Shown: positions 1 through 11,200 of the stretch, one piece after another
Position numbering within the stretch: the first letter of the stretch is position 1
How the letters are laid out: every line of letters begins with the position of its first letter
Source: Scilla litardierei
Taxonomy: Eukaryota > Streptophyta > Magnoliopsida > Asparagales > Asparagaceae
DNA length: 64,000 nt
Direction of reading: 5' to 3'
Assembly (NCBI GenBank): GCA_030789695.1
Contig: CM061135.1
Span: forward strand, 107,950,301-108,014,300
The notes under the pieces: generated by a model
Databases searched by the model: none
Told to the model about the DNA's origin: nothing
The model's input: only the letters and a program-made list of their open reading frames with translations
Program-made: the position numbers and the translations under genes

Positions 1-230
1 CCTTACAATGACCTATACTATTGGTGTGTCCGACGAGAGCTGGGTGCCGATTAGGGCCCTCCTAATATAGATCCAAATCCTCTACCACGAGAGTGGCGAG
101 GAGGAATATTGGAGATAATCATCGGATGTAATGTACCTAACGTATATCGATGTATCGATGAGAGTCGACATCAGTATAGGTTATGGTAGTCTTATCATAG
201 CATCGCAAGAGCAGGGGGTAGGGATAACAT

Positions 231-545
231 AAGGGACGATCTTATCATGCATCACGAGAGTGGGGGATAGGAGAACGCCATTAGGTTAGACGACCTCTCC
301 CGAATCCCAATGAATCTAACAATATGTTAACTCTAATCTAACCTTAACTCTTGTTCGATGGTGGGGATACCCTAAGCCCTAGATATTTTATCCTATGAAG
401 TTTCCATTATTTTCATCTCGACCATCTATCGACCGCGTAGCTTTCTAACTTACAAAGAAATCGGTACTCAACGAACACCTCCATACGGACAACCTGTATA
501 GCGCTACGACGACGTCGTTTGCTTACGGTTTACAAATATTAAAAC
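231..545 (+). repeat. Dispersed repeat, copy 1
   Basis: This ~315-bp stretch is recognisably similar, in the same orientation, to 15659-15975. Shared blocks include GGTTAGACGACCTCTCCCGA, GGGGATACCCTAAGCCCTAGA and TGTATAGCGCTAC. In copy 2 the block lies just 3' of a short LTR-like sequence with a tRNA-Met-type primer site, so both copies may be the interior of one small LTR element family. No coding content is seen. Confidence 0.7.
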
Positions 546-1275
546 TAGATGAACACAAGCCTTCCAAAAAGAGTATATTGGCATGCAAATCTTTCAAAAA
601 AGATTAATCGAAATTTACTTGCTGAATTTAGGCTAACCGTAGAAGGAACTTAAATCATGTTAAGCCATCTTTGTTAAATACATGACTCATGCTCAATGTG
701 CCTCAATGAATTTGCTTGAGCCCAAATATCTTGAATCAATCTATTGCTTACATATTTGAACTTCGTTACTCGCGAACGTGTAACTGGTCCAACTGGAACT
801 TGAACTGGATCCTTTGATGTTGTGTTATGATTTGCATCAGGTTAGATCGGTTCTGTTCATTAGTTCAACTTTATGTCAATCATAAGTCGTGTAGAAAGAG
901 TCGTGCACAACAGTTCGGAGTTTATAACAATCAGTTTTGTGCAATCAATCAGTAGTTCAGTAGCAGTGCCAATGTTCTGTATAAGCTCTTCTACACAACT
1001 TAGTCATTAATTTAACAGTTCAGTAGACTGCAAGATAGTTTGGATATACATTATAATTTAACTATGTAGTACGTTTAAAACAAATCTTTAACCAGTAATA
1101 ACAAGCACTGCAGAACTTTAACCAGTTTAATGTAAACAATATCACAGTTCGGATCAGATTCATGACTCGGACATAGTACAGGTTGATTAGCAGAATGTTC
1201 AATATAGATCATAAAACAGCTCAGTAACCATAACAGACAACAAAGCAAATTAGTACACAAAAGCGACAATAAGTT

Positions 1276-1680
1276 AGGTCGGCAACAATATGTCAAGTCG
1301 GGGCAATAAAGAGTTAGGTCGGCAATAACGGTTCAGATAAGTAAGTCTCCACCAGCCAAGTCGATAAGTAAAAGTATTTTAGGTCGATGAGAAATTAGGT
1401 CGGCTGGGATAACAGTTCCATCGACAATTAAGGAATGTTCAGGCCAGTAGTAACAGTTATGTCGGTAATAGTAATAGGTCGGGTTGTCAAGCATAATTAG
1501 GTCGGGTCAATAATAAACGTAAGTTAGGTCGGCTAACAACAACTGATCAGGTAGGCAAATAACAATGGGTCGGGTCAATAATAAAAGTAAATTAGGTCGG
1601 TTAACGACAACAGATCAGGTAGGCAAATAACAATGGGTCGGGTTAACAATCGACAAATCAGGTTGGTAAGTGAGATTCCT
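1276..1680 (+). repeat. TAGGTCGG-rich block with a 68-bp tandem duplication
   Basis: The word (T)AGGTCGG or GGGTCGGG recurs about a dozen times. Inside the block, 1501-1568 and 1569-1636 are two adjacent 68-bp units differing at only a few bases. Both contain GATCAGGTAGGCAAATAACA. It looks like a small minisatellite, with no evidence of coding. Confidence 0.75.
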
Positions 1681-2268
1681 TAATCAAAGGTCACGACAGA
1701 GCTAAAGTTGGGCTAAAAACAGATCGTCTAGACAGTATACAAGGCATCAATTTAAAGAGAAACATATCAAAAGATCCTCGGCAAGGATCACCAGATCTAA
1801 TATGTGCCATAACCAAGTCTTCAGAGGACAAGTCCATCAAAGTAGTTCATATGAATCAGCATGTCCAACGTTTTGAGGAATTGTTTTTGAATGTGACCTA
1901 TGGTCACATGTTATGACTAATATTTTTACATGGGTCAGCAACTTATATATTCATGCATTCCAGATCTGACTTGAGGCATGCCTGACTTGTCTCAGATGTA
2001 TTGTTGGTAAGAACTCTCAATGGACTACTGGCATAAAAGTCAAGCATGAACATGGGGCCATTCTAGTCAAACCTCTCAGTGATACCGATACACATCCACC
2101 GCTGTCCTTCTAACATAGTTTACTTGAGCAAGGGGTTTTGAAGTGGTTACAACATTTCAAGCAAACCTCTCAGGGACACCGATACGGGTGCATGGATCCT
2201 ACTGATATGTACCGACATGAGCAAACAAGTACATCCCCTTCTCATTTATGTTCTATTAGTAAAAATGT

Positions 2269-5200
2269 TTACAGGGAGAAGTTGATAGAGTGAAAATCGT
2301 AAAAGCACTTGTTTTTTCTGCCACACTTTCGGGAGTATTTTTGGCATAATGATGCCACAGACTCCTGCATAGAAACTGGACCGCACACAAAGACCCCGAC
2401 GTCCAATCCTGCTGCCTCGCTTGACTGTTCCAGAAGTATATCTGCAAGAAACACGACATTTACAGATAAATTCATCGCTTGGCTTTGACATTTAGCTTAA
2501 AGAAGCCGAATAGAGAGAGAGAGAGGAATGCTACCTTTGATATTAGGCCTCTGACCAAATTTTATTTCGTGCAGCCCCAGAATATCACGTATCCTTTCAG
2601 AGTTCATTTGGTAGGACCTCGCGTTCTGGTGGGAAGCCGCAGGGGCACGGTGATCTTTCATAGACTTGCTCGGCCACGTACATAGAATGGTTGCCGCCAC
2701 GGCGCTGCAACTGGTAGCAATGAGAAACGAAAATAAAACTAGCAAGTCGCCGATCCAAGAGGGACTTTTGCTGTTTGTGGATGTCCGTCTTCCTTTGTGG
2801 ATGAAGACATGCGTTAGACATACAAGAGCCACCAAGAAAACAACCGAGGCCAATCCAGTGATTATGGCCTTCGGCAGCAACCCTTCTGGTCTTGAAAATC
2901 CGTCTCTGCTAGCGCTAGGATCTCGGTATAAGCTGATCGTCTTCACCTGAGCCATCTCATATAGCATCGCTTCTACTGGTGTCCTAGATCCCTCTGTTTC
3001 TTTTGTTACGAAAGCTCGTAGTCGCACGCATGGTAGATCAGTAGGCAGGTTCAGTAGCAAATTGGAGACTGGGGCTAACATGCTAAGATCTTGTGATTTC
3101 CTTACGGCATATACTAGTTGAATACTTTTACAGTAGTCGTTCATGCTTCCGTTTCTCGAAGCAGCATCTTGTAAAATACTTAGAAATGGAGTTATGCCAG
3201 ATCCTCCAGCAATAAGAACCAAGCTATCATACCTATTTTATTTTATTTTTCCCCAAAGGAATTCAGCCATGTGTTAGCGAGCATAACTCTTTGCAGAATA
3301 TGAAAGGCGGTTGATTTATGCCTTACCTCTTGTATGTGAAGCCTGCAGGTCCATATGGGCCTTCGACCGCAACACTGATACTTTTCATATCAATAGTTTT
3401 GTCGTCTTCTATGGATTGCAGCTTGTCGTACAGGGAATTCGTCCACGGCCCCTGGCACTTGATTACGAGGGAGAGCCTGTCATCATCCACGTTGGAGCTT
3501 GAAGTGATGCTAAAAGGGTGCCACTGGAATCTTGATACGCTCGGTATTTTCACAAACAACGTGCTCATGGGAGCATACTGCATACCTGTCATTGCACGAA
3601 AACAACGGCAACACAATTACAGTCCTAACTCTGTTGCTATTCAATCAGGGAATCAGAAGTTTTCAGGTGGCCTCACGTTGTTCTTTTGGGAGCGTGAGCT
3701 CTACTGCCTTGCACGGCAGTATACGTGCAGAAATAAGTCGAGTCGTTCTCCTTGACTGGATAATGCGTAGAATCTTGTCGAGGGCAAAGAGGAGAACACC
3801 GGAGAATACATAGTAAAAGTGTCCGGCTCCAGCATGAAGCAAGAAGAATATGAGGAAGATGACATAAAGATGGTGTGCAAAGTAGAAGAGCTGAAAGTTC
3901 TTCCTTCTGATCTGGGGAAGCGACGTAATCCAGATAATCGCTCCTGCCACCAGAGCAATCTTCCCCGCAATGTTTACCCGTCCTGTCCTTTGCCAACGAG
4001 TTATCTGTCCCCGGTATAGAACTGATTAATTTTAGGACATTTTGCACTGAAGCTTATTTTTTTATTCGGTACATGTAACTAAACACTAATAATCCTCTTT
4101 GATATTAGCCCTGAGACACCCCTAAGACTCCTGCTTTCCGAATTGAATGATTAACAGAGGATAAGTTGCATTTAGACCAGTCTGAAACTTGAATTTTGGA
4201 GGAAATTTAGAGATCCTTAATCTAAATAATTAAGGATGTTTACCGATAAAACATGATGACCGAATACAATTTATTCCTTTTTTTCAATGTGAAAACATGA
4301 AGTTTTTAATAAAATGATTTTAAAATTTTAACATGGGGCTTGTTAGATTTAGAGGTGTTTCAGAGTGTTTTCTCACTACAATATCGTTGACCGTGGACTG
4401 TCCGGTCAACGTGGTCAAGGGGCCGATTAGGGACCCTTGGGATCTTCAAGCGTGTGTAGACGCGACGCGAATCGGAGATGTAGTCGACGCAGAGCACGTC
4501 AGCTGGGCCGGGTCTGGATCCTCGGCCTCTGGGGGACTGAGGGGAAGCCTCGGCCCGGTGTGAGGTGCTCGGCCTCGGACGGTCGGACGACGAGGGGAAG
4601 CCTCGGCGCCTTGGCTTGATGCGCGACCGATGCGGAGCTGAGGGGAAGCCTCGGCTCGGATGGATGCGCTCGGCCTCGGTCGGTCGGACGACGAGGGGTA
4701 GCCTCGGTCGTCTAGCTTGATGCGCGGCCGGCGTGGAGCTGAGGGGTAGCCTCGGCTCTTGGATCTAACGTCTTCCTGAACAGACGAGAACACTCGTCAG
4801 GGAGGCCGGACCTTGGTTCCGGCCAAATCCCCTCCGATGCCTAAGTCAGATGACAGTCTGAAAGAGGAGGCTCGGCGGGGACGGTTCGACTCGAGAGGAG
4901 ATCGGAACGACGTCCTCCGGTGCGAGCGGGGGAAAGGAGACGAAGTGGGGGAACTAGGTCGTTGATGGAGTACCTTAGGTTTTGTTACCTGAGATGCGGT
5001 CCTTTGTTCAGTCGTCCTCCTAGCCCTTTTATAGGCCTCTCCTCGCGACCACCCATGACTCACGTTCTTCGTCCGCCCCCAATCGTGCCCCCTCAATCCG
5101 CCTCCCTATCGCCGCCTCCCGCGCCATGCCAGCACCTCCCTATAACGGCCATTAAGTGGCAGCGGGCTTGGGGGAACGGTTATCGCTGGAGTGGGCGAGT

Positions 5201-8200
5201 GACTCGCGCGTTTTCGGGGTCGGGTCGGATCGACGTTCGGGGGCCCTCTAGGGGGCCTTGTCGGGCGGGCCCGATCTCGCAGATGGGCTTCTGATCGGTA
5301 GTCGGGTTTCTGGGCTCGTGTCTTTCGGGCTTCGGCCAAATAGGCGTATCAATTACCCCCATTGGTCGGGTCGATCGGCCTCGGCTGGTTCGGCTCGGCC
5401 GATGTGACTTCCGCCGATTTCGACAGGCTCGTCAGTCGATGCTGATTCATTAATTGGGCGTCATCATGAGTCGGCCCGTTCGATACCTTCAAGACGCGGG
5501 TACCGAAGCACCGTCGGTCCCCTGATATTGCCACGTGTAACTGCGGGTTTATCCCCACCGTTCGCGGGGTCGTCTTTGGTTGAGAAGCTGTGCGGGTTGT
5601 GAGCCGCCATCCCGTCATCTTCTTCTTTGTGTTGATCTTGATCCTGCCCGAGCTCTGCCCCATGTCGTCTTCCTCTGCCACTGGTTCGGGCCGGTCAGAG
5701 CGTGACGTCACTCCTAACCTGATGGGTAGTCCTCCTTCGGCGATTCGTCGACATGGGGGCGAACTTTCAGGGGTGCCTCCAGAGGTCTTAGCGTGGCCTT
5801 CGTCGGTCTGTGCCACCACCATCGGGAGTATGCGCTCCGCCTACCTGCTTCCGCCTTATTCGGCTCGTGCTCCCGGGTCCGACGAGCGGATCTGCCCTCC
5901 CGGTCCCAACGAGGTTGGTGTGTACGAGAAGTGCTTTCGCTACGGGCTCCGTTTCCCGCTCCACCCCTTTATCATCGAGTTCCTTCAAGCCTACAACGTG
6001 GGCTTGTGCCAATTCTGCCCCAACGCCATCGGGCTCCTCGTCGGGTTTGTCGTCATCTGCATGCTGAAGGGAGTGGTGCCCTCCCTCCGCCTCTTCGCCC
6101 AGCTCTACCGCATGAGTCATCACCAGTCGGGGGCGTGGATTTATATCAGCGCCTGTCCGAAGATGAGCCTTGTGTTGGGGTTACCGAGCTCCCTGAAGCG
6201 TTGGAAGGGGGAGTACGTATTTGTCGTTTTCCCGTCGAGTGTACCTTTCCTGATTCGTTGGGAAGCGGCCGGCGCGGTCATCCTTGATCTGGGTGACCCA
6301 ACTGTCGCCGAGCTGCAGACGGCGAAGGCCTTGCTGGCGATTCACCTGAGGGATCGGATGATCGACGTCCTCTTCAGCAGCTATAACTTGCGCAAGACTG
6401 TGTGGCCCTTGGGTAAGTTCTCCGAACGTTCGCCATTCGGGGTTGCTCGGGCTCTTCTCGGCCCCTTACTTCTTCTTTGGGTGCAGGTGGATTCCCTCTC
6501 GATTCTTCTCCCGCTAGCCCTCACGTGCTGGCCCGGATCCGGGCCCGCGTAAGAGAGATCATGTGTTGGAGGTCCGGAAGAAGCAGCGGATCGTGACCTC
6601 TGCTGTTGGTTCCAAAAGGAAGAAGGGGCCATCTCCCTCCACCCCCTTGCCGGAGTCTTCCAAGAGGGTCCGCGGGGAGGTCGAGGAAGTTAACGTCTCG
6701 CCGTCTGCTGATCAGCACCGGCCTGCCCCTGTTGAGATTGCCTGGCCGTGGGTCGGCCCCTCGCCTCTCTCGGACGGTTATCTCCCTGATGCCTACGATC
6801 GGCATCTAGGCGCGTTTCGCTCCGACCCGGGCGAGTTTCCTTCGTCGGGGGAAGGCCTTCTTCGTCCCCGCTTCCTGGTGGGGGAGAAGGAGTCGGTGTT
6901 TTTGAGCCGCGGGACTGCCGCACGAGTGGCCGAGAATAGTTGCCTCCCTCCTGATCAGGCCACGCTGGATGGAGTCAGAGGCGACTGGTTGGCCACCTTC
7001 GTGATTCAGGCTGGCCAACAGGTGGAGTGTCTCTGCTTGCTCTCCCTCTAGCTGCTTTCGTCGTCTTACCTTTGTCGCTTTGGTGCAGTTGTTCTCGGTG
7101 GGACTTTCGATGAGGCGCCAGTTTGCGGCGCAGCCTAAGGCCAAGTCCGACGCCGGGCGAGGTCCTGATGTCCACGGTGATGAAGGGGAGGCAGGTCAGT
7201 TAGATGAAGCGCGAGTCAAGTCCTTGGAGACCCGCATAACTGAGCTGTCCTCCGCCCTCGAAGAGACGGACCGTGAGAGAGCCTTGGCTTTGGTTGCAAA
7301 GTCCAAGGTCGAGGAGCGGGTCGCCGTGCTTTTGGGGGACGCCGACACACCTGGGGAAGCTGACAAGATCCCCGTCTCCGTCATTGCCCCTGAGGCCCTG
7401 GAGCTCTCCGGTCGTCTGGAGGCGGCGGAGGAACGGGAGAGGGTTCTCCTTGCTCAACTCGGCGAGAGATCCCGAGAGATTGAGGTGGAGAGGGTGGAGC
7501 TCCAACGCCAGATCGAGACCTTGTAGGCTCGGGTGCGTGAGCTTGAGGAGGTGGATCCGTCCCAGATCGCCCAAGACGCTGTGGAGGAGTATGCCACCTC
7601 CTTTGTTGAGTCAGCCGTGACTGAGGCGTTCGAAAAGGGTTTCGCCCGTTGCCAATCCGAGATCCGGAAGAAGTTCCCGCTCTCGGGAGTCAATTTCGAG
7701 GATCTCCGGGCGCACTCTGACGGCGAAACGGAGCGTGGGGGCGACCCAAGTGAACAGCCAGCATGTGGCTCCACGGGTGCCCCTGGAGATGTTTGAGGGA
7801 GGTGAATGCCCCTCGGCCTCTTCGTACGTCTCTTTGTATATCTTTTTGTTAGGCGTGCGCTTAGCAGGCGTCCCATCGGGCGTGGCTTCCCTTGTCCCGA
7901 GTGGGATTCCTGTGAACACATTTATTTAGAAAGGAACAAACTTAAGTAAATTTATTTCGTAGAAAACAGTACATTTATTGAAAGTACTTGCGTAAGTGTT
8001 CCGTGTTCCAGGCGTGAGTGAGGATCCTCCCCTCCATATTGGCTAGATGGTAGGTCGTGGGTCCGAGGACCTCGATGACTTTGTAGGGTCCTTCCCATTT
8101 AGCCGCGAGCTTCCCTTTGCGAGCAACATCCGGGTTGAAGCTTTCTTTCCTGAGGACCAGGTCCCCAAGGTGGAAACTCCTTCCCTTGACCCGAGAATTG

Positions 8201-11200
8201 TAGTATCGGGCCACCTTCTGCTTCTGGCGGATAATGGTGGCTAGGGCTTGCTCCCATCGCTCACCGAGGAGCTCCAGACCGAGCTCCCAGCCCTGCGAAT
8301 TCCTGTCTTCGTCGAAGCACTTGAGGAGGAGAGACTCTTCACCCAGCTCGACCGGTACCACTGCCTCGGCTCCGTAGGCAAGCATGAACGGGGTTTCGCC
8401 GGTGGCCTCCTTGTGGATCGTCTGGTATGACCAGAGTATCCCGGGAGCTCTTTCGGCCAGTTTCCTTCGGAGTCCTTCACTTTCTTTCGGAGGGGCTCTA
8501 TGATGCATTTGTTGGCTGCTTCCGCCATCCCGTTGGTCTGGGGGTGCGCTACAGAGGCGAAGAGGAGCTTGATCCCCCATTCCGCGCAAAAGTCTTTGAA
8601 CCCCGCGGAGTCGAACTGTTTCCCGTTGTCTGTGACGATGGCCCGTGGAACTCTGAATCTGGAGATGATGGAGTTCCATACGAAGCTTTTCGCTTTCTTC
8701 CACGTGATGGTGGCCAATGGTTCGGCCTCGATCCACTTGGTAAAGTAGTCCACCGCCACAATCAGATACTTCCGCTGCCCCCGACCCGGCTTAAATGGTC
8801 CGAGGATGTCGAGCCCCCATTTCGCAAAGGGGATGGGGCTCACGATAGGGATGAGCTCTGACGGGGGAGTTGAGGCGTGGTTGGCAAACCTCTGACATTC
8901 TTGGCACTTTTGGACGCAGTCCGTTGCGTCTCGGACTAGGGTCGGCCAGTAATATCCCTGTCTCAAGATCTTCTATGCGACCATCTTGCCCCCGTGGTGA
9001 TTTCCGCAGATCCCTTCGTGAACCTCCCGTAGGACGTGGTCGGCTTCCTGCGGTCCGATGCATTTCAGGTATGGGAGAACATCCGCCTTCGTCCAGCGTC
9101 TTCGGTAGAGCGTCCCCTCATGGATCACGTATCGGAGCGCTTTCCTTTCCAGGGTCCGACGCTCATCCCAATCCGCCGGCACCTCCCCATGAGTGAGGTA
9201 CCGTATGATCGGGTCCATCCAGGTGGGATCTTGGTCGATCGCCATCACCTCCCACTCTTCCGTGCTGGGGGACTGCAGGTTCTCCACGTAAATGGTGCGG
9301 CCCAGCTCCTTGGTCGAGGACGAGGCTAGCTTTGACAGCGCGTCTGCCCGCGCATTCTCCGACCGTGGGAGATGTAAGACTTCCGCGCTCTTGAACTTGG
9401 ACAGCGCCGTTTTGGCGACGGCGAGATACCTCTGCATTGCTTCCTCCCGCGCCTCGTAACTTCCCAGAAGCTGGTTGACAATGAGCTTCGAGTCGCTGAG
9501 GAGGCGCACGGACTCGGCCCCGAGCTCCTGGGCCAGCCTCAAGCCGTTGATTACCGCTTCGTACTCTGCCACGTTGTTGGTGGCCAGGAACTCGAACCGC
9601 AACGCGTATTCCATGATGTTCCCTTTCGGAGATCGGATCGCGATCCCAGCCCCGCCTCCTGACTGTGTTACCGATCCGTCCACATGGACTATCCATGCTT
9701 CTGGGACTCCTGACTGGACAGGGTGGAGGTGGTCAGCCGAAAGAAAAGATAAGGGATGGGTGATTACCGTTGCTGGGCCTTCTCCCTCCGGGGGATGTTC
9801 TTCTTCCGTGGTGCATTCAGCGATGAAGTCGGCCAAGGCCTGCCCCTTGATGGCTGTACGTGGCTTGAATCGGAGGTCGAACTCGCTTAATTCCACCCCC
9901 CAGTTCAGCATCCTTCCCATTCGATCGAATCTCTTGAGATTCTGCTCCAATTGCGAGTCGGTCAAGACCAATATGGTGTGGGCTTAGAAGTAGGGCCTGA
10001 GCCTTCGCGCTGAGAGAACGAGGGCGTATGCCAGTTTCTCCATGGGCGAGTATCGCACCTCCGCTCCCTTCAAGACTCGGCTCGTGTAGTATACCGGCCA
10101 TTGTACCCCACCGTCTTCCCTGATCAGTACCGAGCTTACCGCTTCTTCCGCACGTGCCAGGTAAAGGCTTAGCGATTCCCCTTCTCGTGGCTTGGACAAG
10201 AGAGGCGGGCTGCGAAGGTACTCCTTGAGATCCGCGAATGCCCTGGAGCAGTCCTCGTCCCATGGTATCGCCTTCCTGTTGTCTGACGGTTCTGCGATCG
10301 CTTTCCTCAGAACTTTGAAGAAGGGGAGCGATCTCTCCGCCGATTTGGATAGGAATCGCCCCAAGGCCGCGATGCGCCCATTCAGCCTTTGCAGTTCTTT
10401 GATCGTCGCTGGCTCCCGCATATTGACCAATGCCTCGATCTTGTTAGGGTTAGCTTCAATGCCACGCGGTTAGTTATCATAAATCCCAAGAATTTGTCGG
10501 ATCTTACCCCGAATGTGCACTTCGTGGGGTTGAGTCGGATGTTGTGTCGCCGCAACCGCTCGAAAGTTTCACGGAGGTCGGCGATATGGTCCTCCGGTTT
10601 TCTCGACTTGACAAGCATGTCGTCGACGTAGACCTCCAGGCTCCTCCCGATCTGGGAGTAAAAAACCTTGTTGACCATTCTCTGGTAGGTGGCCCCTGCG
10701 TTTTTCAAGCCGAAGGGCATCTTCTTGTAGCAGTAGGTTCCCCGGTCCATCGTGAAGGCTGTCATCTCTTCGTCCCGAGGATCCATCTGGACCTGATTGT
10801 ACCCAGAGTAGGCGTCCATGAAGCTAAGCATCTCGTACCCCGAGGCATTGTCCACAAGGTGGTCTATGCGCGGCAGGGGGTAGCTGTCCTTGGGACAGGC
10901 TTTGTTGAGGTCACTGAAGTCCACGCACATTCGCCACTTTTCATTGGGTTTTTTGACCATCACCACGTTCGATAGCCACTCCGGGTACCAGACCTCTCGT
11001 ATGAAGCCTGCGTCGAGAAGACGCTCTACCTCCTCGGAGGCCGCCTTCATCTTTTCGCCACCCAGGTTTCGCTTTTTCTGCCTGACTGGCTTGAAGTTGG
11101 GGTCGGCGTTGATCTGGTGGACGATCACCTGGGGATCTACGCCGGACATGTCCTCCGGTGACCAAGCAAAGACGTCAAGGTTCGCCTCCAGGCACTCGAC

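Larger units (their letters stand above)
1..2268. other. AT-rich non-coding region downstream of FRO
   Basis: No credible gene is visible. The short open frames lack recognisable motifs. The stretch contains one copy of a dispersed repeat (231-545), a TAGGTCGG-rich block (about 1276-1680) and a two-unit tandem repeat. The right end should include the 3' untranslated region of the minus-strand FRO gene, whose stop codon lies at 2269-2271. I could not pick a convincing polyadenylation signal. Confidence 0.6.

Noticed and set aside
5662..7796. Independent host gene inside the FRO intron
   Set aside because: It lies wholly between the LTRs of the Tat element at the known antisense-ORF position.
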